DNA of 64,000 nt from Marinimicrobium sp. C6131 (GTDB taxonomy: Bacteria > Pseudomonadota > Gammaproteobacteria > Pseudomonadales > Cellvibrionaceae): assembly GCF_026153455.1 (NCBI RefSeq), contig NZ_CP110629.1, positions 3,286,001-3,350,000 on the forward strand. Direction: 5' to 3'. Under the pieces are notes generated by a model, which searched no databases, was not told the origin of the DNA, and was given only the letters and a program-made list of their open reading frames with translations. This document shows positions 58,462 to 64,000 of this stretch, piece by piece. Numbering within the stretch: the stretch's first letter is position 1; each line of letters starts with the position of its first letter. The translations under genes and the position numbers were made by a program.

Positions 58462-60519
58462 ATGGCCAACCCCCTGCTGGAAACCCACGAACTGCCCCCG
58501 TTTTCAGCCATCAAGCCGGAGCATGTGGAGCCCGCCATTCGTCAACTGATTGAAGAGAATCGCGCGCACCGCGAACGGCTGCTGGCCGGGCTGAGCCAGC
58601 CGACGTGGGGCAACTTTGTCGCTCCGCTGGAGGCCGAAGAGGACCGTCTTGAGCAGGCCTGGTCCCCAGTGAGCCACCTGAACGCCGTGGTCAACAGCGA
58701 GGCTCTGCGTGAAGCCTACAACGCCAGCGTGGCGCTGCTGACCGAGTACAACACCGAAGTGAGCCAGGACAGGCGCCTGTACGAGGCCTTTCAGGCGATT
58801 GCCGACAGCCCGGAGTACGACGAACTGAACCAGGCTCAGCGCCAGTCCATCGATAACGCCCTGCGGGACTTCCGTCTTGGGGGTGTAGCCCTGGAGGGCG
58901 AGGCCAAAAAACGCTATGGCCAGATCAAAAAACGCCTGAGTGAGTTGTCCACCCAGTTCGCCAACAACGTGCTCGACGCCACCCAGGCCTGGTACAAACA
59001 CTTTACCGACCCGCAGGATCTGGCCGGCTTGCCCGACTCCGCCCTGGAACAGGCCGCTCAGGCCGCCAAGCAGAAAAACCTGGAGGGCTATGTCACCACC
59101 CTGGACATTCCCTCCTTCCTGGCGGTGATGACCTACGCCGAGGACCGGGCCCTGCGTCGGGAAACCTACACCGCGTTTGTCACTCGTGCCTCCGCTGAAG
59201 GCCAGAAGGCCGATGGCAGCAGTGCCGCCCAGTGGGACAACACGGCGATCATCGACGAAACCCTGGCCCTGCGCCACGAGCTGGCTCAGTTATTGGGTTT
59301 TAACAACTATGCCGAACGCTCCCTGGCCACCAAAATGGCGGACAGCACCGAGCAGGTGATCAGCTTCCTGACCGAACTGGCAGAGAAGTCCAGACCCCTG
59401 GCGGAGCAGGATATTCAGCAACTGAAGCGCTTTGCGGAAAAAGAAGGCTGCACCGACCTGCAAGCCTGGGACCTGGCCTACTACAGCGAAAAACTCCGCC
59501 AGGCGGACTACGCCCTGTCCCAGGAAGACCTGCGCCCCTACTTCCCGGCCGAGCGGGTGATCAGCGGCCTGTTCGAGGTGGTCAAACGTCTGTACGACAT
59601 CGACATTGTGCCGGTGGCGAGCTTTGATAGCTGGCACCCCGACGTGCGTTTTTATCAGATCTATAAAGACGGCGAACACATCGCCGGCTTCTACTTCGAC
59701 ATCTTCGCCCGGGAAAACAAGCGCGGTGGTGCCTGGATGGCGGATTGCCGGGTACGTCGCCAGACCGACCGCGGTGTGCAGCGGCCGGTGGCGTTCCTGA
59801 CCTGCAACTTCACCCCGCCCGTGGGCGAGACACCTTCACTGCTCACTCATGACGAAGTGACCACCCTGTTCCACGAATTCGGGCACGGCCTGCACCACAT
59901 GCTCACGCAAATTGACGTGGCCGCCGTCAGTGGCATTAACGGTGTGGCCTGGGATGCGGTGGAGCTGCCCAGCCAATTCCTGGAAAACTGGTGCTGGGAG
60001 CCGGATGTGGTACCGCTGATTTCCGGCCACTACAAAACCGGTGAACCGCTGCCCAAGGACCTGCTGGACAAACTGCTGGCGGCGAAGAACTTCCAGTCCG
60101 GCATGCAGATGGTGCGGCAACTGGAGTTCTCCCTGTTTGACTTCCGCCTGCACGCGGAATACGACCCGGCGAACCCCAAATCTCCCCAGCAATTGCTGGA
60201 CGAAGTGCGCGACCAGGTGGCGGTCATCAAGCCGCCGGCATTCAACAAGTTCCAGAACAGCTTCAGCCACATTTTTGCTGGCGGCTACGCGGCGGGCTAT
60301 TACAGCTACAAATGGGCCGAAGTGCTCTCCGCCGATGCCTTCTCGCGGTTCGAGGAAGAAGGCATCTTCAATCGGGACACCGGCGAGAGCTTCCTGAAAG
60401 AAATCCTCCAGCAGGGCGGCAGCCGCCCGCCAATGGAATTGTTCGTCAACTTCCGCGGCCGCGAGCCCAGTATTGCGCCACTGCTGCGCCACAGCGGCAT
60501 CGACGAGGAGGCTGCCTGA
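58462..60519 (+). CDS. prlC: Oligopeptidase A (M3 metallopeptidase)
   Basis: 685 residues (E. coli 680). Zinc motif HEFGHGLHHML (about 473) and the downstream Glu in NGVAWDAVELPSQFLENW. N-terminal helical region as in the family. It is a cytoplasmic peptidase that degrades signal peptides and small peptides. The stop is directly followed by yheV (one base gap). Confidence 0.97.
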   Translation: MANPLLETHELPPFSAIKPEHVEPAIRQLIEENRAHRERLLAGLSQPTWGNFVAPLEAEEDRLEQAWSPVSHLNAVVNSEALREAYNASVALLTEYNTEVSQDRRLYEAFQAIADSPEYDELNQAQRQSIDNALRDFRLGGVALEGEAKKRYGQIKKRLSELSTQFANNVLDATQAWYKHFTDPQDLAGLPDSALEQAAQAAKQKNLEGYVTTLDIPSFLAVMTYAEDRALRRETYTAFVTRASAEGQKADGSSAAQWDNTAIIDETLALRHELAQLLGFNNYAERSLATKMADSTEQVISFLTELAEKSRPLAEQDIQQLKRFAEKEGCTDLQAWDLAYYSEKLRQADYALSQEDLRPYFPAERVISGLFEVVKRLYDIDIVPVASFDSWHPDVRFYQIYKDGEHIAGFYFDIFARENKRGGAWMADCRVRRQTDRGVQRPVAFLTCNFTPPVGETPSLLTHDEVTTLFHEFGHGLHHMLTQIDVAAVSGINGVAWDAVELPSQFLENWCWEPDVVPLISGHYKTGEPLPKDLLDKLLAAKNFQSGMQMVRQLEFSLFDFRLHAEYDPANPKSPQQLLDEVRDQVAVIKPPAFNKFQNSFSHIFAGGYAAGYYSYKWAEVLSADAFSRFEEEGIFNRDTGESFLKEILQQGGSRPPMELFVNFRGREPSIAPLLRHSGIDEEAA

Positions 60520-60520
60520 T

Positions 60521-60769
60521 ATGACCTTCAGCAAAACGCCCCGGTTTATCGCCGGGGCCGTCTGCCCCCGCTGCTCCGCCATGGACCGCCTTCGCGTGTA
60601 CAACGAAGACGGCAAAGACTACCGCGAATGCGTCGACTGTGGCTTCAAACAGGAACAGCACATCCAACCCCAGGTGCGCGAAATCGAAACCCGCGTCAAC
60701 ACCAGCCAAGAGGAACGCAAAGCCCAGGAGCAAGTCGTCAAAATCCTCTCCCCGGACGACAATACCTAA
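60521..60769 (+). CDS. yheV: YheV-family zinc-ribbon protein
   Basis: 82 residues starting one base after the prlC stop. Two CxxC pairs, CPRCS and CVDCGF, form a predicted zinc ribbon; the N terminus FSKTPRFIAGAVCPRC is the family start and the C-terminal half is charged and helical. It follows prlC in many gammaproteobacteria; function unknown. Confidence 0.9.
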   Translation: MTFSKTPRFIAGAVCPRCSAMDRLRVYNEDGKDYRECVDCGFKQEQHIQPQVREIETRVNTSQEERKAQEQVVKILSPDDNT

Positions 60770-60785
60770 ACCGACCTTGCCGTAG

Positions 60786-60817
60786 GGTGGATAAGCCGCG
60801 TAGCGGCGTCATCCACC
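60786..60817 (+). repeat. REP-like hairpin, copy D
   Basis: GGTGGAT-AAG-CCG-CGTAG-CGGC-GTC-ATCCACC, preceded by CGTAG, between yheV and intI (convergent 3' ends). It shares outer stem and flanks with copy C; the inner stem is different but complementary. Confidence 0.75.
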
Positions 60818-60976
60818 TCAATCAATCTTTTCTAAAAACTTGCAATCCCCACCCCGCCTGCTACCTTACCCAAACAACCAAATAAGCCCCGTTGCCACAT
60901 GCTCTCTGAAATACTTTCTACCAAGAGAATATGTCGCACTACGGGCGGTAGCGTGCCTGAACGCCCTTGTGGCACA

Positions 60977-61945
60977 TTAATCCACCAAAGTGTCGAGCGG
61001 ACTACGCGTCCCCGCATAGTGCTGCCCCAGCACATGGGTATAAATCTGCGTGGTCTTCACATCGTTGTGGCCCAATAGCTCCTGCACGCTGCGTATGTCA
61101 TAGCCGCTCTGTAGCAAGTGGGTGGCGAATGAATGGCGAAAGGTGTGGCAGTTCACTTTCTTCCCGGTGACCCCCGCCGCCTTTACGGCACGCTGCAAAG
61201 ATTTCCGTATAACGGTTTCATGGAGGTGGTGGCGGCAGGTGACACCCGTGAAGGTGTGCTGACATAGCGCTGACGATGGAAAAACAAACATCCACGCCGG
61301 CATCCGATAGCCGCTAGGGTACTTCTTCCCCAGTGCCCCTGGAATAGAGGGGCCGATGCCGTGAGCATTGTCACTTTCCTGAACGGCCAAAGCGACCTCA
61401 ATCTGTTGTTTAAGTGCCGGGACAGCAGACTGGCTCAGCAACGTTTGCCGATCTTTGTTGCCTTTCCCGTCGCGCACGGTAAGCGCCAGTCGGTCGAAGC
61501 AGACATCCTGAACGCGCAGACGCAAGCACTCCGTAATTCTTAACCCACTGCCGTATAGCAGGGAAATGATAAGTCGGTCCCTCTCAGGCAGTTGGCGTAA
61601 AATCTGGCTTACTTCACGCTTTGTCAGCGTAGTGGGCAGGTGGCGTTGCTTGGTTGCCAGCTTGAAATCGAGTTCGCCCAGCTCTACTTTGAGGACTTTA
61701 TGGTAGAGAAACACCAACGCATTCAATGCAACTTTCTGCGTATTGACGGCGACTTCTTTTTTAACGGCAAGCCAGGTAAGAAACTCTTTGACTTCATTGG
61801 CGCCCATCTTTGTGGGATGCTCTTTACCATGGAATATGATGTAGCGGTAAATCCAAAACAAATAGGTCTTCTCGGTTCTAAGGCTGTATCCGCGCAACCG
61901 GATCTCACCACGAACCATTTCCAAAAAGGGGCTTTTTCGCGCCAT
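60977..61945 (-). CDS. intI: Integron integrase IntI
   Basis: 322 residues, full length for the family. Tyrosine-recombinase residues are all visible: Arg in GSGLRITECL, Lys in DGKGNKDR, His-x-x-Arg in HTFRHSFATH, His in LLGHNDVKTT and the nucleophile Tyr in QIYTHV. The insert IPGALGKKYPSGYRMPAW is the additional IntI-specific helix that separates integron integrases from XerCD. The RBS AAGGAGG lies eight bases before the ATG. It recombines attI with attC, and is oriented divergently from the cassette array to its right, the standard arrangement. Confidence 0.96.
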   Translation of the reverse strand: MARKSPFLEMVRGEIRLRGYSLRTEKTYLFWIYRYIIFHGKEHPTKMGANEVKEFLTWLAVKKEVAVNTQKVALNALVFLYHKVLKVELGELDFKLATKQRHLPTTLTKREVSQILRQLPERDRLIISLLYGSGLRITECLRLRVQDVCFDRLALTVRDGKGNKDRQTLLSQSAVPALKQQIEVALAVQESDNAHGIGPSIPGALGKKYPSGYRMPAWMFVFPSSALCQHTFTGVTCRHHLHETVIRKSLQRAVKAAGVTGKKVNCHTFRHSFATHLLQSGYDIRSVQELLGHNDVKTTQIYTHVLGQHYAGTRSPLDTLVD

Positions 61946-61976
61946 ATGGATGTCCTCCTTGAATAGAGCATAATAT

Positions 61977-61992
61977 ATGTATATATGTACAG
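61977..61992 (-). promoter_or_regulatory. LexA (SOS) box upstream of intI
   Basis: Minus strand CTGTACATATATACAT matches the consensus CTGTATATATATACAG at 14 of 16 positions, with the CTGT half intact. It lies 31 bases before the intI start, where it would overlap the promoter. SOS control of integron integrases is established in intI1 and Vibrio; activity here is inferred. Confidence 0.75.
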
Positions 61993-62266
61993 TATATTTT
62001 GCCGATGCGCAAATGTAATGCTCGTATTGTCTTTCTTCTATGCTCGTTTTTCGAGGAGAGAAGTTAAAAAATCTAATTAAAACAGTTGGTTACGTTTTCG
62101 GCTTGGAAGATTATCGCGCATGCGCCAGAATGATATTGCGCATGCGCGAATTTCTCCTGAATGAGAAATGCAGATTTGTTAAAAACCATTTGAGAATCAA
62201 TAATCTATCCTCTGTTTTTAATTTACTATCTTGGGATTAATAGCGCGCATGCGCGATATACAAATG
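61993..62266. promoter_or_regulatory. attI region between intI and first cassette
   Basis: About 270 AT-rich bases without a supportable gene; the 66-codon frame at 62040-62240 has no recognisable feature. The recombination point is G^TTAAAA at 62266, fixed by its complement in the first attC (see array). Three copies of the palindrome GCGCATGCGC (62116, 62138, 62245) lie inside. A weak sigma-70-like pair TTGGGA / GATATA flanks the third copy and could form a cassette promoter. Integrase accessory boxes cannot be located with confidence. Confidence 0.65.
62116..62254. repeat. Three GCGCATGCGC palindromes in the attI region
   Basis: Identical 10-base perfect palindromes at 62116-62125, 62138-62147 and 62245-62254. 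The first two are 22 bases apart start to start, about two helical turns; the third is 107 bases further, about ten turns. They contrast with the AT-rich surroundings and may be binding sites of a dimeric protein. Confidence 0.7.
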
Positions 62267-62274
62267 TTAAAACT

Positions 62275-62910
62275 ATGAGTCTACTGCCTAATTTCAGAAA
62301 TATGCTCGCATTCATAGACCCAAAGGTCCATGAGTTTGCGAGCGCTGACTCTCAGCGTAGCGCGGTAGCCGGAGCATTATATGATGTCGCCAACGAACAC
62401 GCTAAGGGTATATGTACCTTACTCGAAAACCATCACTACGCTTCTGCATTCGCTTTGACGAGATCATTGTTTGAGACTTTCGTTCGCGCCGCATGGATAC
62501 TACACTGCGCGACTGATAAGGAGTTCAATACTTTCGTAACTAAAGACAAGATTGAGTTAGAGAGCAAAGAACGTTTCACCTTTGGTGAAATGGTAAAGGC
62601 AGTAGAGAAGGCTAGGGACTGGCCGGATACTTTATCCGGGATCAAGGACCATGCTTGGAACGCTCTAAATAGTTATGCACATGGCGGTCAGCTTCAAGTA
62701 ACCCGGAGGTATGATGGCGTTACAATTCAGCCGCATCACGATCCCGAGCAAGTCGATGAGATAGTGCGATTTTCTGCAATGCTTACATTTTTAACTTTTA
62801 GTGAAATTGCAGAAATATCGGGGAGCGAAGAAATGCATGTGCACGCCGAAGCTCTATACAAGAAGATTAGCCCTTGGTGTTTTAACAAAGCGCTCAAAAA
62901 TGACGCTTGA
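62275..62910 (+). CDS. Cassette 1 protein, DUF6988-like helical protein
   Basis: 211 residues starting eight bases after the cassette boundary with no obvious ribosome binding site, so it is possibly leaderless or read from an upstream transcript. All-helical, with LTRSLFETFVRAAWIL (about 67) and the late SYAHGG motif, a pattern I recall from DUF6988/DUF5677-like proteins common in mobile elements. The stop codon lies inside attC1, typical of cassette genes. Function unknown. Confidence 0.7.
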   Translation: MSLLPNFRNMLAFIDPKVHEFASADSQRSAVAGALYDVANEHAKGICTLLENHHYASAFALTRSLFETFVRAAWILHCATDKEFNTFVTKDKIELESKERFTFGEMVKAVEKARDWPDTLSGIKDHAWNALNSYAHGGQLQVTRRYDGVTIQPHHDPEQVDEIVRFSAMLTFLTFSEIAEISGSEEMHVHAEALYKKISPWCFNKALKNDA

Positions 62911-62940
62911 AAAGCAGCGCATTTTAGCGCGGCGTTAGGC
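62880..62940 (+). repeat. attC1 recombination site
   Basis: 61 bases. R'' TTTTAAC (62880-62886), R' GTTAGGC (62934-62940). The arms fold: TAAC with GTTA, GCGCT with AGCGC, AAAATG with CATTTT and CGC with GCG, with the unpaired spacers and extrahelical bases characteristic of attC. Confidence 0.88.
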
Positions 62941-62951
62941 GATAAAGACGT

Positions 62952-63335
62952 ATGAGTATTGAGCCACTAGCCGTCAAATATGAAGAATCAGCTCATCCTA
63001 TAGCAGGGAGCTGGCGGCCAATCTTTCGAGAGGTAGTCAAGGCGTTTGCAGAGGATGATTTTGAACTTTCCCAAGGAGTCGCTGGAGTGGCGCTAGTTGA
63101 CCCTAGCATTGCATCCCAAAACCGAGCATATGTTAGAAACTATGGCGAGCTTTTGGTGGAGTTGCCGGAAGATACATGGGCTACATCATGCGCGCAGTGG
63201 ATGGGACAACATTGGGAGGTTTTAGTTGACCTATATACCGAGGGCGAGGGAGCTAGCGATTTAGTTTTAACGGGCTACATGAATGAACTGAACGGAAAGC
63301 CACAATTTACAGTGGGGCTTATCTATGTCCCGTAG
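62952..63335 (+). CDS. Cassette 2 protein, DUF7668-like
   Basis: 127 residues. HPIAGSW near the start, YGELLVELPEDTW, QWMGQHWEVLVDLYTEGEGASDLVL and a C-terminal GLIYVP form a pattern I associate with the DUF7668 family, often found in integron cassettes. Function unknown. It starts 18 bases into its cassette and ends 17 bases before attC2. Confidence 0.65.
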   Translation: MSIEPLAVKYEESAHPIAGSWRPIFREVVKAFAEDDFELSQGVAGVALVDPSIASQNRAYVRNYGELLVELPEDTWATSCAQWMGQHWEVLVDLYTEGEGASDLVLTGYMNELNGKPQFTVGLIYVP

Positions 63336-63352
63336 CACTTTCGAACTTCGAC

Positions 63353-63437
63353 GCCTAACCAACCAAAGCAGTGGGACACATTTTTGCTTCGCTGCGCTCA
63401 AAACGCAAAAATCTGCCCCTGTTTGGGGGCGTTATTG
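63353..63437 (+). repeat. attC2 recombination site
   Basis: 85 bases. R'' GCCTAAC (63353-63359) and R' GTTATTG (63431-63437). The arms pair through TAAC/GTTA, a C-rich/G-rich stretch and ATTTTTGC with GCAAAAAT around 63380 and 63414. Confidence 0.85.
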
Positions 63438-63477
63438 GGCTCTGATTGAAAAGCGATTTTCAAGGTAAGTTGGTAGC

Positions 63478-63669
63478 ATGAAGTCCGCTGCCAGTAGCAA
63501 GTCTACCGGCATCAAAGCAAGGGCAGCGCGCCCCGGTCCTGCAGTTCCGTTCCTGGCGGCTTCGGCAAATACAACAGCACCGGCAACATCACAGCGTTCT
63601 TCGTGGTGTGCCACTAAGATAATAATTTGGGCCGGGAAACTCAGCATTCTTTCCGGCGTACTTTTCTGA
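63478..63669 (+). CDS. Cassette 3, doubtful small ORF
   Basis: 63-codon frame in the cassette direction, Ala/Ser/Pro-rich in the first half with a hydrophobic end (IIIWAGKLSIL). A 71-codon frame on the opposite strand (63432-63647, hydrophobic MLSFPAQIIILVAH and LALMPVDLLLAADF segments, GGAAAG close before its ATG) overlaps it almost completely. Neither is recognised; one of them may be real, or the cassette may be non-coding or a promoter carrier. The antisense frame runs up to the cassette boundary. Confidence 0.3.
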   Translation: MKSAASSKSTGIKARAARPGPAVPFLAASANTTAPATSQRSSWCATKIIIWAGKLSILSGVLF

Positions 63670-63710
63670 GCTCAAGCGAAGCTAGGCGGTAGCGTGTCTT
63701 GCAGGTAGCC

Positions 63711-63789
63711 CAATAACCATGCAATCAAGTACGCTCCCTTCGGTCGCCGGACGCTCGTAAACTCGCGCCGCTTATTGCGGGCGTTAAGC
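63711..63789 (+). repeat. attC3 recombination site
   Basis: 79 bases. R'' CAATAAC (63711-63717) and R' GTTAAGC (63783-63789). Pairing parts include TAAC/GTTA, GCAAT/ATTGC and CGCTC/GAGCG-type inner pairs, with an asymmetric loop region. Confidence 0.82.
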
Positions 63790-63821
63790 ATCTATTATTC
63801 ACTCGGAGGTTGGGGTCGCTA

Positions 63822-64000
63822 ATGGCTGATAAGGACTTATTAGTACTTGTAGGCGCCGGTGCGTCCTTTGGCCAACATGATAAGTTCAAACCTCCTTTAG
63901 GAGCCCGCTTAGCCGAGCACTTGCGGAGAAAAGATAGCAGGTTCTCGGCCATAGAGAATTTCACAAAAGTCAAGTGCGGTGAGGATTTTGAAGAATGGAT
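63822..64000 (+). CDS. Cassette 4 protein, N-terminal part; SIR2-like Rossmann start (cut by window end)
   Basis: The frame runs from ATG at 63822 off the window (59 codons visible). It starts with DLLVLVGAGASFG, the GAGAS nucleotide-binding motif used by SIR2-like NAD-binding proteins, followed by PPLGARLAEHLRRK, comparable with the GlPtg..L helix of that fold. SIR2-like proteins are NADase effectors of several anti-phage systems. Family call rests on one motif; other Rossmann proteins are possible. GGAGG precedes the start at 12 bases. Confidence 0.55.
   Translation, partial: MADKDLLVLVGAGASFGQHDKFKPPLGARLAEHLRRKDSRFSAIENFTKVKCGEDFEEW

Larger units (their letters stand above)
62267..64000 (+). 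mobile_element. Integron cassette array (at least four cassettes, truncated by window end)
   Basis: Cassette 1 is 62267-62934, cassette 2 is 62935-63431, cassette 3 is 63432-63783 and cassette 4 starts at 63784. Boundaries are proven internally: cassette 1 starts with (G)TTAAAA and its attC R'' box is TTTTAAC; cassette 2 starts (G)TTAGGC and its R'' is GCCTAAC; cassette 3 starts (G)TTATTG and its R'' is CAATAAC. Each pair is an exact reverse complement, as expected when a circular cassette carries its own complete attC. All cassettes are visibly more AT-rich than the chromosome. Confidence 0.92.

Noticed and set aside
62040..62240. 66-codon frame in the attI region
   Set aside because: No ribosome binding site pattern or recognisable family, and it spans two of the GCGCATGCGC palindromes; considered chance.

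Overview
The window is about 58-60% GC by eye, densely coded and chromosomal. It most likely comes from a marine, polysaccharide-degrading gammaproteobacterium of the Cellvibrionales type (Saccharophagus/Marinimicrobium-like). This rests on secreted lipoproteins with long serine linkers, pectate lyases next to a TonB receptor, and housekeeping blocks in typical gammaproteobacterial order (def-fmt-rsmB-trkA-trkH divergent from lysM-dprA-tsaC, hemF-aroE, rep/cytochrome c5, prlC-yheV). The taxonomic placement is inference.

Layout. 1-4.2 kb: end of a TonB-dependent receptor and a Ser-linker lipoprotein, closed by a terminator. 4.2-6.15 kb: a complete group II intron with its reverse transcriptase, inserted just behind that terminator. 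6.2-10.5 kb: Tat-type sugar isomerase, divergent GMC oxidoreductase plus subunit 3, and a lipoprotein esterase. 10.6-15.5 kb: a diguanylate cyclase and two PL1 pectate lyases. 15.5-24.5 kb: housekeeping block (Trk K+ uptake, tRNA formylation/deformylation, rRNA methylation, LysM, DprA, TsaC). 24.6-29.6 kb: accessory block between tsaC and hemF with a four-domain heme/PA14/propeller/DUF1080 lipoprotein and a Tat-type Gfo/Idh oxidoreductase. 29.9-31.7 kb: hemF-aroE. 31.8-38.0 kb: a GntR-controlled non-phosphorylative sugar oxidation operon (dehydratase, dehydrogenase, Na+ symporter, lactonase). 38.0-47.4 kb: comM and ubiK, separated by a DUF1552 protein and a 1,887-residue multiheme fusion. 47.5-60.8 kb: an ABC exporter, two more GGDEF proteins, rep, cytochrome c5, an amino-acid symporter, a gamma carbonic anhydrase, prlC and yheV. 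61-64 kb: a mobile-integron-type platform: intI, a LexA box upstream of it, an attI region and an array of at least four AT-richer gene cassettes separated by three attC sites; the window ends inside the fourth cassette.

How the parts fit. Pectate lyases and the TonB receptor suggest pectin depolymerisation and uptake. The GMC/subunit 3 pair, DUF1080 fusion, Gfo/Idh enzyme and TIM-barrel isomerase are the gene types used for periplasmic 3-keto-sugar chemistry, although here they lie in separate loci. LacI-type operator-like palindromes precede three of these loci.

The most unusual signals are structural. First, a family of three long intergenic palindromes whose arms differ between copies but stay perfectly self-complementary within each copy. 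Second, a second family of four short REP-like hairpins, also with compensatory changes. Third, an integron whose cassette boundaries can be proven from the sequence, because each cassette's first bases are the exact complement of its own attC R'' box.
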